In this document: positions 46,717 to 54,411 of the stretch, one piece after another | How the letters are laid out: every line of letters begins with the position of its first letter | Position numbering within the stretch: the first letter of the stretch is position 1 | NCBI RefSeq assembly: GCF_014524565.1 | Contig: NZ_CP060139.1 | Coordinates: 2,363,501 to 2,427,500 of the forward strand | Reading direction: 5' to 3' | DNA: 64,000 nucleotides | Origin: Croceimicrobium hydrocarbonivorans | Lineage (GTDB): Bacteria > Bacteroidota > Bacteroidia > Flavobacteriales > Schleiferiaceae | Position numbers and translations under genes: made by a program | The notes under the pieces: model-generated | Told to the model about the DNA's origin: nothing | Databases searched by the model: none | What the model saw: only the letters and a program-made list of their open reading frames with translations

Positions 46717-47094
46717 ATGAATATTCCAAATGATTTGAAATATACCAAGGACCACGAATGGGTTCGTATCGATGGCGAAGTAGCTACCGTTGGTATTACA
46801 GATTTTGCTCAGGGAGAATTGGGCGATATCGTATTTGTAGAAGTTGAAACCGAAGGAGAAAGCCTGGATCGCGAAGAAACATTCGGATCTGTGGAAGCGG
46901 TAAAAACAGTATCTGATCTGTTTATGCCTGTGTCTGGAGAGGTGATTGAATTCAATGAAGAGATTGAAAGCAGTCCTGAACTGGTAAATGAAGATCCTTA
47001 CGGCAAAGGCTGGATGATCAAAATTCAATTGAGCGATCCATCAGAAGTAGATGATTTGCTTGATGCTGATGCTTACGGCGAATTAGTGGGTTAA
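46717..47094 (+). CDS. gcvH: Glycine cleavage system H protein
   Basis: The lipoylated carrier of the glycine cleavage complex. The 125-residue protein has the standard start [21 protein letters not shown] and the lipoyl attachment motif [19 protein letters not shown], with acceptor Lys63. It lies 44 bases after sprA and 3 bases before the vanZ-like gene. No other gcv gene is in the window. Confidence 0.97.
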   Translation: MNIPNDLKYTKDHEWVRIDGEVATVGITDFAQGELGDIVFVEVETEGESLDREETFGSVEAVKTVSDLFMPVSGEVIEFNEEIESSPELVNEDPYGKGWMIKIQLSDPSEVDDLLDADAYGELVG

Positions 47095-47097
47095 TCC

Positions 47098-47481
47098 GTG
47101 CGGAAACCCAATAAGATAATATCCTATACCCCAGCATTGCTCTGGGGTTTTTTAATTTCCTACCTCACGCTGATTCCCGGTAAGGAAATACCTAGTGCAT
47201 TGGCCAGTCTCAATGACAAGCTTTTGCATGCTTCCATCTTTTTTTTCACCGCCGCGCTAATAATCATGGCCATGACCCGTTATCAATTTAAGCGGAGTCT
47301 CAGCAAGCTACGATTAGCCGGCATCTGGATTGTTTGCGTTACCTATGGGGCGCTGATAGAGATTTTGCAAAATGACTTTGTTCCCGGTCGAACCGGAGAC
47401 TGGATGGACTTTTGGGCCAACAGTTTCGGAGCCGGTATAGCGGTGTTGCTGTGGCTTTTGTTTCAAGGCCGCAGGGCCTGA
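47098..47481 (+). CDS. VanZ-like family membrane protein
   Basis: The 127-residue protein has four predicted helices and the VanZ phrases ALLWGFLISYLTLIPG near the N terminus, NDKLLHASIFFFTAALI, and YGALIEILQ with the acidic-aromatic pattern near residues 80-90. The likely start is GTG. VanZ-like proteins are of unclear function; some raise teicoplanin resistance. The first codons contain an intrinsic terminator hairpin (47128-47153). In flavobacteria the gene often follows gcvH, as here. Confidence 0.87.
   Translation: MRKPNKIISYTPALLWGFLISYLTLIPGKEIPSALASLNDKLLHASIFFFTAALIIMAMTRYQFKRSLSKLRLAGIWIVCVTYGALIEILQNDFVPGRTGDWMDFWANSFGAGIAVLLWLLFQGRRA
47128..47153 (+). terminator. Intrinsic terminator inside the vanZ-like gene
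   Basis: ACCCCAG/CTGGGGT forms a 7-base stem with a CATTGCT loop followed by six T. It lies 34 bases after the gcvH stop and within codons 11-19 of the vanZ-like frame, so it may end the gcvH transcript or attenuate vanZ expression. Confidence 0.65.
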
Positions 47482-47521
47482 TCGATCTTCGGATCTAAAA
47501 CAAAATCCTAAGCAAAACACT

Positions 47522-48253
47522 ATGCACGACAAGAAAAACTGGAAGAAGAATCTCGAAAATTTCCGCACTATCTTTTTTATGGTGGGATTGGCTTTAAGCC
47601 TGATGGCGGCTACCGAAATTATCCAATGGACCACTGAGTACCAGGTACCCGAACCCAAGGAACCCATTGAGGAATCCACATTCGTGATTCCCAATTTACC
47701 GCCAATCACCATCCCGGAAAAACCCGAAATTCCTGAACCGAAGAAGGAGCCAGAACCCGAACCCATAAAATTGGACGCGAATAAGTTTAAAAAGGTGGAT
47801 AATGACTTCAAAGAGCCTACTCGCCCCACTCTGAATTTGGGTGATTTAAATGATACTATTGAACCGGAATTTATGGGACCCCCTGATGTTCCTGAGCCTA
47901 TTGAAGCCTATTTTGTGGAGAACATGGCCCGCCCAAAAGACTGTGAAGCCTTGCAAGGCAAGAAAGAGCAAATGGATTGCTTCAGTAATTTTGTGAAGTT
48001 CTACCTAGCAGATGAAGTGAATTTCCCTCGTTCCAATGCATTCTTTGCCACTACGGAAACCGTTTATATACAATTTGTGATTGATGAGTTTGGTATGGTG
48101 AAAGAAGTGGAAGCCATTCGGGGCGAAAACCCTGACTTTAGAGAAGAGGCGGTTCGAGCTATTTCCGAATTGCCTGAGTTGGTGCCAGCTAAGCAAATGG
48201 GACGTCCGGTTCCAGTTAAGGTGGTAGTTCCGGTTCGATTTCGTTTAGATTAA
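47522..48253 (+). CDS. TonB-family energy transducer (first of two)
   Basis: The 243-residue protein has a single N-terminal membrane helix (about residues 18-36), a Pro/Glu/Lys-rich periplasmic linker (45-115), and a TonB C-terminal domain (about 150-243), with VYIQFVIDEFGMVKEVEAIRGENPDFREEAVRAI ending in the strand VVVPVRFRLD. A pair of Cys spaced C-x11-C (CEALQGKKEQMDC) precedes the TonB fold. It would transmit proton-motive force to outer-membrane receptors. No exbB or exbD is adjacent. Confidence 0.92.
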   Translation: MHDKKNWKKNLENFRTIFFMVGLALSLMAATEIIQWTTEYQVPEPKEPIEESTFVIPNLPPITIPEKPEIPEPKKEPEPEPIKLDANKFKKVDNDFKEPTRPTLNLGDLNDTIEPEFMGPPDVPEPIEAYFVENMARPKDCEALQGKKEQMDCFSNFVKFYLADEVNFPRSNAFFATTETVYIQFVIDEFGMVKEVEAIRGENPDFREEAVRAISELPELVPAKQMGRPVPVKVVVPVRFRLD

Positions 48254-48321
48254 TTGATCATTTATTAATTGTAGGCTGGCCTATATTTTCATTAACTTAG
48301 CGCACTGCTAATCCATCGTTT

Positions 48322-49029
48322 ATGCAAGTGAAAAAAACTGAAAAAGCCGACTTAGAGAACTATCGCGGTCTCTTTGTGCAGTTCGGACTGGTATTGTCCC
48401 TGCTCTTGTGCATTGTTCTTATTGAGTGGAAGACTTATGACACATCGGTAGCTGACTTAGGTGAGTTAGATGTAGAAATTGATGATGAGATTATTCCCAT
48501 CACCAACCGTGAAGTAGCCCCACCACCCCCACCACCCCCACCCCCACCAGAGGTGATCGAAGTTGTGGAAGATGATGTGGAACTCGAAGAAGAGTTAGAA
48601 ATTCAGACTACTGAAACCGATATGATGGAAGAGGTTGAGGTGATTGAATTCGAAGAAGAAGAATCAGACGAGATCTTAAATTTTGCCGTAGTAGAGTCGG
48701 TGCCTATCTATCCCGGATGTGAGGATGCCAAGGATAACGCAGAGCGTAAAACCTGCTTCCAGCAAAATGTGATGCAATTTGTGCTTCGCGAATTTGAATT
48801 TCCGGAAATGGCCCGTCAAATGGGTATTGGTGGTCGTATCTATGTAGACTTTGTAATTGAGAAAGACGGAAGTATTTCCAATGTACAAGTAGTGCGTGGA
48901 GTGGATAAATTGCTAGATGATGAAGCAGTACGGGTAGTGAAGAAATTACCTAAGCTTACTCCCGCCAAACAACGTGGAAAACCCGTTCGTATGAACTTTA
49001 CTTTGCCAATTAACGCAAAGCTTCAATAA
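48322..49029 (+). CDS. TonB-family energy transducer (second of two)
   Basis: The 235-residue paralog has one membrane helix (about residues 17-34), a run of ten Pro (about 70-79), an acidic Glu/Val/Asp linker (80-125), and a TonB domain with GRIYVDFVIEKDGSISNVQVVRGVDKLLDDEAVRVV. It shares the C-x11-C pair (CEDAKDNAERKTC) with its neighbour, so they probably arose by duplication and diverged mainly in the linker. It lies 68 bases from the first TonB gene and is followed by a terminator. Confidence 0.93.
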   Translation: MQVKKTEKADLENYRGLFVQFGLVLSLLLCIVLIEWKTYDTSVADLGELDVEIDDEIIPITNREVAPPPPPPPPPPEVIEVVEDDVELEEELEIQTTETDMMEEVEVIEFEEEESDEILNFAVVESVPIYPGCEDAKDNAERKTCFQQNVMQFVLREFEFPEMARQMGIGGRIYVDFVIEKDGSISNVQVVRGVDKLLDDEAVRVVKKLPKLTPAKQRGKPVRMNFTLPINAKLQ

Positions 49030-49050
49030 GGAATACTTTGTAACTTTATA

Positions 49051-49085
49051 GCCGTCTCGGAGCAGTCTGAGGCGGCTTTTTTTTT
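49051..49085 (+). terminator. Intrinsic terminator after the second tonB gene
   Basis: GCCGTCTCGGA/TCTGAGGCGGC forms an 11-base stem (two G-U pairs, GCAG loop) followed by nine T. Its left arm starts with the same ten bases as the infB terminator. Confidence 0.87.
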
Positions 49086-49105
49086 ACTTCTCAAACAAAA
49101 TCAAA

Positions 49106-49924
49106 ATGGACCGTATCGAAACCAAAGTTTTAGCCTTTGATGCAGTATTAGCTGCTATCGAAGCTGGAAAAGAAATATTGGATGTTTACGAGAATACCTT
49201 CGAGGTAGAATATAAAGACGATAAATCTCCGCTTACCATTGCTGATAAGAAGTCCCATCAGCGCATTATGCAAATGCTAAAGGAAACCGGTATTCCGGTA
49301 CTTAGTGAAGAAGGACGAGAATTATCCTTCGCCGAGCGTAAAGATTGGCAAGTATTATGGGTGGTAGACCCCTTAGATGGTACCAAAGAGTTCATCAAGC
49401 AGAATGGAGAGTTTACCGTAAATATTGCCTTGGTGGAAAAAGGAGTGCCTATTATGGGCGTAATCTACGTTCCGGTAGATGAGACCTTATACTTTGGTGG
49501 AGCCGAATTAGGCGCCTGGCGTGTGGATCAAGCAGCTCATGTTAAGGATACTGATAATATCGAGGATTGGATGGCGAAAGGGGTGAAGCTACCGGAGTCT
49601 CAAGACCGTCCTTATACGATGGTGGGTAGTCGTTCGCATATGAGCGATGAAACAGCAGCCTTCTTTGATGAAGTGCGCAAAGAGCATCCGGACTCCGAAG
49701 TGATTAGCCGAGGCAGTAGTCTTAAGATTTGTATGGTAGCTGAGGGTTCCGCGGATGTATATCCACGTTTTGCACCTACTATGGAATGGGATACCGCAGC
49801 CGGTCATGCTCTAGCTAAAGGAGCCGGATTTGAAATTTACCAAGCCAAGAATGATAGTGAGCCACTGCAGTATAACAAGGAGGATTTATTGAACCCTTGG
49901 TTTATTGTGAAAAAGCCTGATTAG
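49106..49924 (+). CDS. cysQ: 3'(2'),5'-bisphosphate nucleotidase CysQ
   Basis: CysQ hydrolyses 3'-phosphoadenosine 5'-phosphate to AMP in sulfur assimilation. The 272-residue protein has the inositol-monophosphatase-family metal site: LSEEGRE near residue 70, Asp88-Pro-Leu-Asp91-Gly-Thr (DPLDGTKEF) and the C-terminal EWDTAAGHALAKGAG. The family member is set as CysQ by the KEFIKQNGEFTVNIALVE segment. No other sulfur assimilation genes are nearby. Confidence 0.93.
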   Translation: MDRIETKVLAFDAVLAAIEAGKEILDVYENTFEVEYKDDKSPLTIADKKSHQRIMQMLKETGIPVLSEEGRELSFAERKDWQVLWVVDPLDGTKEFIKQNGEFTVNIALVEKGVPIMGVIYVPVDETLYFGGAELGAWRVDQAAHVKDTDNIEDWMAKGVKLPESQDRPYTMVGSRSHMSDETAAFFDEVRKEHPDSEVISRGSSLKICMVAEGSADVYPRFAPTMEWDTAAGHALAKGAGFEIYQAKNDSEPLQYNKEDLLNPWFIVKKPD

Positions 49925-49939
49925 ATAGAATCATTCTAT

Positions 49940-49971
49940 TTTGCCGGGCTGGGCAATCCGCTGTATTTTTG
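49940..49971 (+). promoter_or_regulatory. Promoter for the heme O synthase - oxidase cluster
   Basis: TTTG at 49940-49943 and TATTTTTG at 49964-49971 are 20 bases apart, an excellent match to the Bacteroidota consensus. The predicted start near 49978 is 11 bases before the TTG at 49989, which shows the frame opening at 49941 is too early. Confidence 0.65.
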
Positions 49972-49988
49972 CGGCCCAAGAAAGGCCA

Positions 49989-50891
49989 TTGAACAGCACT
50001 ACCGAAATCAAAGTCCAGGAGATCAATTTTAGCCAAAAAGCGCAAGCGGTTATGGAATTAACCAAGGCGCGCCTTAACCTCAGTGTCGTTTATTCGGCGC
50101 TGGCAGGCTATTTTTTGGGTGCCGATCAAATCGGTTTTTGGCCCATTATGGCCTTAGCCCTGGGAGGTTATTTGGTGGTGGGAGCTGCCAATGGATTCAA
50201 TCAGGTTATTGAGCGCGATCGCGATGCATTGATGGATCGTACTAAGAATCGCCCACTGCCCTCGGGTCGTTTAAAGGTTTCAGAAGCCATGATTTCTTCT
50301 TCTATCATGGCAGTTGTAGGGCTTTTTCTACTTTATACCATCAACCCGCTTACCGTAGGGTTTGGAGCCTTTGCCCTTTTTGTTTACGTGTTGATCTACA
50401 CTCCACTGAAGGCCCGTGGGCCCATTGCCGTATTTGTAGGGGCTTTTCCAGGGGCCATTCCCGCCTTATTAGGATGGGTGGCTGCTACCAATGATTTTGA
50501 TATCGAGCCCGGAACCTTATTCGCCATTCAGTTTTTGTGGCAGTTCTCGCATTTCTGGGCTATTGCCTGGATTGCCGATGATGATTATAAAAAGGCCAAT
50601 TATGTGCTTTTGCCTTCCGGTAATCGCGATACCAAGAGTGCCTTACAGATTGTACTCTATACCTTCTTTATTATTCCGGTGAGCCTACTGCCTGCCTTTG
50701 GCTTGAGTGGGGGCTTAACCTTGTCTGTGGTGGGAGTGATCATCACCGCCCTACTGGGATTGTTCTTTATGTATTTTGCATTGAAGCTTTATCGTGAAAG
50801 GTCTATACCCGCCGCGCGCAAGCTTATGTTCTACAGTATTGTTTATCTGCCCTTGTTGCAGCTCTTATTGGTGATTGATAAATTTATTTAG
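49989..50891 (+). CDS. ctaB: Protoheme IX farnesyltransferase (heme O synthase)
   Basis: It makes heme O, precursor of heme A for the oxidase, by farnesylating heme B. I start it at the TTG 49989 (301 residues) because the longer frame begins inside the -33 promoter box. Membrane prenyltransferase motifs are present: the first Asp-rich site NGFNQVIERDRDALMDRTKNRPL, YTPLKARGP and ALLGWVAATND, then SHFWAIAWIADDDYKKANYVLLP. There are eight or nine helices. It heads a run of genes for oxidase subunits and assembly. Confidence 0.94.
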   Translation: MNSTTEIKVQEINFSQKAQAVMELTKARLNLSVVYSALAGYFLGADQIGFWPIMALALGGYLVVGAANGFNQVIERDRDALMDRTKNRPLPSGRLKVSEAMISSSIMAVVGLFLLYTINPLTVGFGAFALFVYVLIYTPLKARGPIAVFVGAFPGAIPALLGWVAATNDFDIEPGTLFAIQFLWQFSHFWAIAWIADDDYKKANYVLLPSGNRDTKSALQIVLYTFFIIPVSLLPAFGLSGGLTLSVVGVIITALLGLFFMYFALKLYRERSIPAARKLMFYSIVYLPLLQLLLVIDKFI

Positions 50892-50893
50892 AG

Positions 50894-51472
50894 ATGGGGA
50901 AATTGACGGCAGCCGATAAACGCAAAGTTCAAAAACCACTACTGTGGATTGGACTGGCTAGCATTGTCATGACATTCGCGGGTTTAACCTCCGGATATGT
51001 GGTAAGTCGATCGGCCCTGCTTGCAGATAATCGCTGGTTGATATTTGGTCTACCTCCGCAGTTCCTTTATGCAACGATTATCATTTTAGTTAGCAGTCTT
51101 ACTATGATTCTCGCCAAGATGGCCTTGAAAAAGGGGCAAATTTCGATGGCCGGGAATTTAGTTTTGGTGAGCCTCTTTTTGGGTGTCGCCTTTTTTGTGA
51201 TCCAAATTTATGGTGCGCAGGATATGATCGATCGGGGCTTTAATGCCGTGGGCGTAAATACCGCAGTAAGTTGGGTTTACGTAATTGCTGGCTTGCACTG
51301 GCTGCACCTCTTTTCGGGTTTAATTGTATTGCTGTACACTTGGTACCGCACCGCTATAAAAAAAGTTCATACGGCCACCGACCATCAAGGCTTTAGTGTA
51401 AGTGCTATTTATTGGCATTTCCTCGACGGTCTCTGGCTTTATTTGTACCTCTTTTTATTATTTATTCGCTAA
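50894..51472 (+). CDS. Heme-copper oxidase subunit III, short form
   Basis: The 192-residue membrane protein has five predicted helices. The subunit III family pattern is seen in the C-terminal half, AGLHWLHLFSGLIVLLYTWYR and YWHFLDGLWLYLYLFLLF. It lies 2 bases after heme O synthase and 20 bases before a longer subunit III gene. It lacks the long loop of that paralog. Tandem subunit III genes are usual in Bacteroidota aa3/caa3 clusters; which one is in the mature enzyme is not clear. Confidence 0.88.
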   Translation: MGKLTAADKRKVQKPLLWIGLASIVMTFAGLTSGYVVSRSALLADNRWLIFGLPPQFLYATIIILVSSLTMILAKMALKKGQISMAGNLVLVSLFLGVAFFVIQIYGAQDMIDRGFNAVGVNTAVSWVYVIAGLHWLHLFSGLIVLLYTWYRTAIKKVHTATDHQGFSVSAIYWHFLDGLWLYLYLFLLFIR

Positions 51473-51492
51473 ACTTGCAAAAATTTTAATGC

Positions 51493-52428
51493 ATGGCTAA
51501 CGGAGCTGCTTTAGAACAGAACACAACCGCTATTTGGGGCGGTGGACGCCAACCATTTGGCGTTAGCTACGGCAAAATGATGATGTGGTTCTTCCTATTA
51601 TCAGATGCCCTCACCTTCTCAGGTTTCTTGACCGCGATGGGCTTGTACCGCTTTAAGTACGAGACTACCTGGCCAGTTGCCGAAAATGTTTTCACCCACT
51701 TCCCATTACTACATGGTGAGCATCCATTGCTCTTTGTGGCTCTGATGACCTTTATTCTGATTTTAAGTTCCGTAACCATGGTATTGGCCGTAAATGCCGG
51801 TCATAAAATGAACACTAAAGCCGTAGTGCTTTGGTTAGGTTTAACCATTGTAGGTGGTTTTACCTTCTTAGGTTCTCAGGCATGGGAGTGGTATCACTTC
51901 ATCAATGGCGATAAAGGAGCGGTAATGTTGGAAGACAGAACCGTAATGTATGTAACTCCAATCGATGGAAACGGCGAGATCATCAGTATCTACGAATTGA
52001 TCACCGGTCAAGAGAAACCTCATGGAGATCATACAGAGTTCAAAACTGCCGATATGATTGCAGCTTTTGGAATCAATTCTAATATGACCTTAAGAATGCC
52101 AGGTAAAGGCACCGAAGAAGGTGCGATTACCTTAAGTCGCGAAGAAGCAATGGCCGCCATGAAAGGAGCTCGCGTATTGCAGGGAGCCGGAATGAAAGCC
52201 AATGAGTATGGAAATACCCTATTCGCTAACTTCTTCTTCTTTGTAACTGGATTCCACGGAACTCACGTATTTTCAGGAGTGGTGCTTAATATTATCATCT
52301 TCATCAATGTGTTGATGGGTACTTACGAGCGCCGCGGACATTACGAAATGGTGGAGAAAGTAGGATTGTACTGGCACTTTGTAGACTTAGTGTGGGTATT
52401 TGTATTTACCTTCTTCTATTTGGTTTAA
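51493..52428 (+). CDS. Heme-copper oxidase subunit III, long form
   Basis: The 311-residue subunit has about seven helices, ending with FFFVTGFHGTHVFSGVVLN and GLYWHFVDLVWVFVFTFFYLV, the subunit III signature. Between about residues 145 and 235 it has a soluble insert (DRTVMYVTPIDGNGEIISIY, later MPGKGTEEGAITLSREEAMAAMKGARVL) that is absent from the short paralog, so it probably faces the periplasm or cytoplasm between two helices. It lies between the short subunit III and subunit IV genes. Confidence 0.92.
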   Translation: MANGAALEQNTTAIWGGGRQPFGVSYGKMMMWFFLLSDALTFSGFLTAMGLYRFKYETTWPVAENVFTHFPLLHGEHPLLFVALMTFILILSSVTMVLAVNAGHKMNTKAVVLWLGLTIVGGFTFLGSQAWEWYHFINGDKGAVMLEDRTVMYVTPIDGNGEIISIYELITGQEKPHGDHTEFKTADMIAAFGINSNMTLRMPGKGTEEGAITLSREEAMAAMKGARVLQGAGMKANEYGNTLFANFFFFVTGFHGTHVFSGVVLNIIIFINVLMGTYERRGHYEMVEKVGLYWHFVDLVWVFVFTFFYLV

Positions 52429-52449
52429 TAATATTTAGTAGCGAAAAAC

Positions 52450-52803
52450 ATGGCAAATAACAACGCATATCCCAGCGAACACCACGAAGGACCAGAAGGC
52501 ACTAAATGGATCTGGAAAGTATTTTGGATTCTTCTAATTGTTACTTCTGTAGAAGTGGCATTAGGTATCATTAAACCCGAAGTATTAATGGGTCATGTTT
52601 TAGGGACGTCTGTCCTAAACATCATCTTCATCGTACTTACGCTGGCCAAAGCCTACTACATCGTTTCTGAGTTTATGCACTTAGGACACGAGCGTAAAAA
52701 TTTTATTTGGACAATTACCCTGCCCATCATTATTCTCATTCCTTATTTAACCTTCATTCTACTTACTGAGGGAGGTTATATGAATGCAATGTCTCAGATG
52801 TAA
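52450..52803 (+). CDS. Cytochrome c oxidase subunit IV (prokaryotic type)
   Basis: The 117-residue protein has three helices (about residues 20-38, 45-68 and 85-108) and the CtaF/COX4_pro pattern with FMHLGHERKNFIWTI. It acts as a small structural subunit of the oxidase. Its TAA overlaps the ATG of the SCO gene. Confidence 0.88.
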   Translation: MANNNAYPSEHHEGPEGTKWIWKVFWILLIVTSVEVALGIIKPEVLMGHVLGTSVLNIIFIVLTLAKAYYIVSEFMHLGHERKNFIWTITLPIIILIPYLTFILLTEGGYMNAMSQM

Positions 52804-53552
52804 TGGTCTTAAAATCTTCATTCTCGAAGGCAGTACTAATCCTGGTATTAGTGCTGCCTTCGGTGCTTTATTTCATCTTTGTTTACAGCGCTGAGGGGAA
52901 CTTCTTCCAAACTCTGGACTATGTTGGTCCTCCGACCATAATTGAGCGTTTTGAGGATGGTGTAGCGACTAATGATACCCTTCATTATAGCATACCTCCC
53001 TATCAGTTTACCAATCAGAATAATGTGCCTTACGGCTCAAGAGATCTGCGGGGTAAAATTTACGTAGCCAATTTCTTCTTTAGTACTTGTCCTACGATTT
53101 GCCCGGCTATGAATTACAATCTTAAGCAGGTTCAAGATCGTTTTCTGGGATACGAGGATATCAATTTTGTCTCTTTTACTGTAGACCCTGAACATGATAC
53201 AGTAGAGGTGCTGAAAGAGTATGAGGGCAGAATTGGAGCAGAGGAAGGGCGCTGGTTCTTCTTAACCGGAGAAAAGGAAGCGCTGTATAAAACGGCAAAT
53301 GACTTTTTCTTGAGCGCCCAGGTAGATCCTGAAGCTGCCGGAGGCTTTTTACATTCTGAAAATTTAGTTTTAGTAGATTGGGAAGGTCGAATTCGCAGTC
53401 GCAGAGATGAACAAGGCAATTTGAAAGCGGTTTATTCTGGAACTTCAGCGGATGAGATCAGTCAGTTGAAAGATGATATAAAAGTGCTGATTGCCGAATA
53501 CGAGAAGCATAAATCAGTATCCGAGCATCGCGCTTCTAAAGAAAGAGATTAA
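52803..53552 (+). CDS. SCO1/SenC-family copper chaperone
   Basis: The 249-residue protein has an N-terminal membrane anchor (residues 8-28) and a thioredoxin-like domain. The copper ligands are present: CPTIC (Cys96 and Cys100) and His184 in GGFLHSENLVLVD, which deliver copper to the CuA site of subunit II. The start codon overlaps the subunit IV stop (TAATG), and its stop overlaps the DUF420 start in the same way. Confidence 0.94.
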   Translation: MVLKSSFSKAVLILVLVLPSVLYFIFVYSAEGNFFQTLDYVGPPTIIERFEDGVATNDTLHYSIPPYQFTNQNNVPYGSRDLRGKIYVANFFFSTCPTICPAMNYNLKQVQDRFLGYEDINFVSFTVDPEHDTVEVLKEYEGRIGAEEGRWFFLTGEKEALYKTANDFFLSAQVDPEAAGGFLHSENLVLVDWEGRIRSRRDEQGNLKAVYSGTSADEISQLKDDIKVLIAEYEKHKSVSEHRASKERD

Positions 53553-54112
53553 TGGGCGAGATCAGAGAATTGAAAACAGCCAATCCTAAAGCCGATCGGG
53601 TGGCCATTCCGATCATTATTGTACTGTCTATCCTGGTGCCAGTAGCGGTGGCCTTACTTATCTTATTTCCAGAAACCCTTAAACTGGAGATGGGGATTGA
53701 TCGCGGTACATTGCCTGCCTTTCACGCAATTTTAAATGGCACTACTGCTATTTTGCTTTTGCTGGGTTTATACTTCATTACACAAAAGAAAATCGCGGCT
53801 CATCGCTTTGTAATGATGTCGGCTTTTGGCCTCTCTGCTGTTTTTCTGGTTTCTTATGTTATCAGTAAACTAAATGCCGACCCCATCCCTTACGGTGGAG
53901 AAGGTTATATGCGTAGCCTATATTTCTTTATTCTCATTTCCCATATTTTACTAAGCGTTCCGGTGCTGCCCTTGGCCATGCTAGCCATATATCGAGGCTT
54001 TACCCAGGAGTATGGCCGTCATCGCAAATTGGTGCGTTACACATTTCCTATCTGGTTATATGTGGCAGTCACTGGGGTCTTGGTATATTTGTTCATGCAA
54101 CCCTATTATTAG
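53552..54112 (+). CDS. DUF420 family membrane protein
   Basis: The 186-residue protein has five predicted membrane helices and the DUF420 blocks LPAFHAILNGTTAILLLLGLYFI, KIAAHRFVMMSAF and FILISHILLSVPVLPLAMLAIYRG. Several His lie in helices (HAILN, HRFVM, HILLS), which fits heme or metal binding. It is linked in sequence order to SCO and oxidase genes in many bacteria; the exact role is unknown but probably in oxidase assembly. Confidence 0.88.
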   Translation: MGEIRELKTANPKADRVAIPIIIVLSILVPVAVALLILFPETLKLEMGIDRGTLPAFHAILNGTTAILLLLGLYFITQKKIAAHRFVMMSAFGLSAVFLVSYVISKLNADPIPYGGEGYMRSLYFFILISHILLSVPVLPLAMLAIYRGFTQEYGRHRKLVRYTFPIWLYVAVTGVLVYLFMQPYY

Positions 54113-54113
54113 T

Positions 54114-54362
54114 ATGCAACTGCAAAAGATATTCTTCCTACTGGTATTCGCGGTGTTTTTTAGCCTTTCGGCTGATGCGCAATGTGCCATGTGTCAGGCG
54201 GTAGCAGAAACCAGTACCAAAACCGGAAGTACCGTGGCTACAGGCCTTAATGGTGGGATTTTGTACCTGATGGTATTCCCGTATTTAATCCTTTCGGTGA
54301 TTGGTTATGCTATGTATCGCCATAAAAAATCACAAAGGGCCCAGCTAGGTCCAGAGGAATAA
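54114..54362 (+). CDS. Small exported CxxC membrane protein
   Basis: An 82-residue protein from the ATG at 54114; the frame opens at 54012, but that would lie inside the DUF420 gene. A signal peptide ends near SADAQ, and then CAMCQAVAETSTKTGS follows, with a CxxC pair right after the cleavage site, and one membrane helix (about residues 45-65). A basic cytoplasmic tail ends the protein. Small proteins of this form are often found behind SCO and DUF420 genes in Bacteroidota. The CxxC could handle copper or thiols, by inference. Confidence 0.75.
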   Translation: MQLQKIFFLLVFAVFFSLSADAQCAMCQAVAETSTKTGSTVATGLNGGILYLMVFPYLILSVIGYAMYRHKKSQRAQLGPEE

Positions 54363-54372
54363 GGCGAAAAAC

Positions 54373-54380
54373 TATCTTTG
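54373..54380 (+). promoter_or_regulatory. -7 promoter element for the TolC gene
   Basis: TATCTTTG matches TAnnTTTG; the predicted start near 54387 leaves a leader of about 25 bases. No clear -33 TTTG was found. Confidence 0.45.
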
Positions 54381-54411
54381 TAGGGCTACTTGAACGGGTA
54401 AAGTCCCTGTT

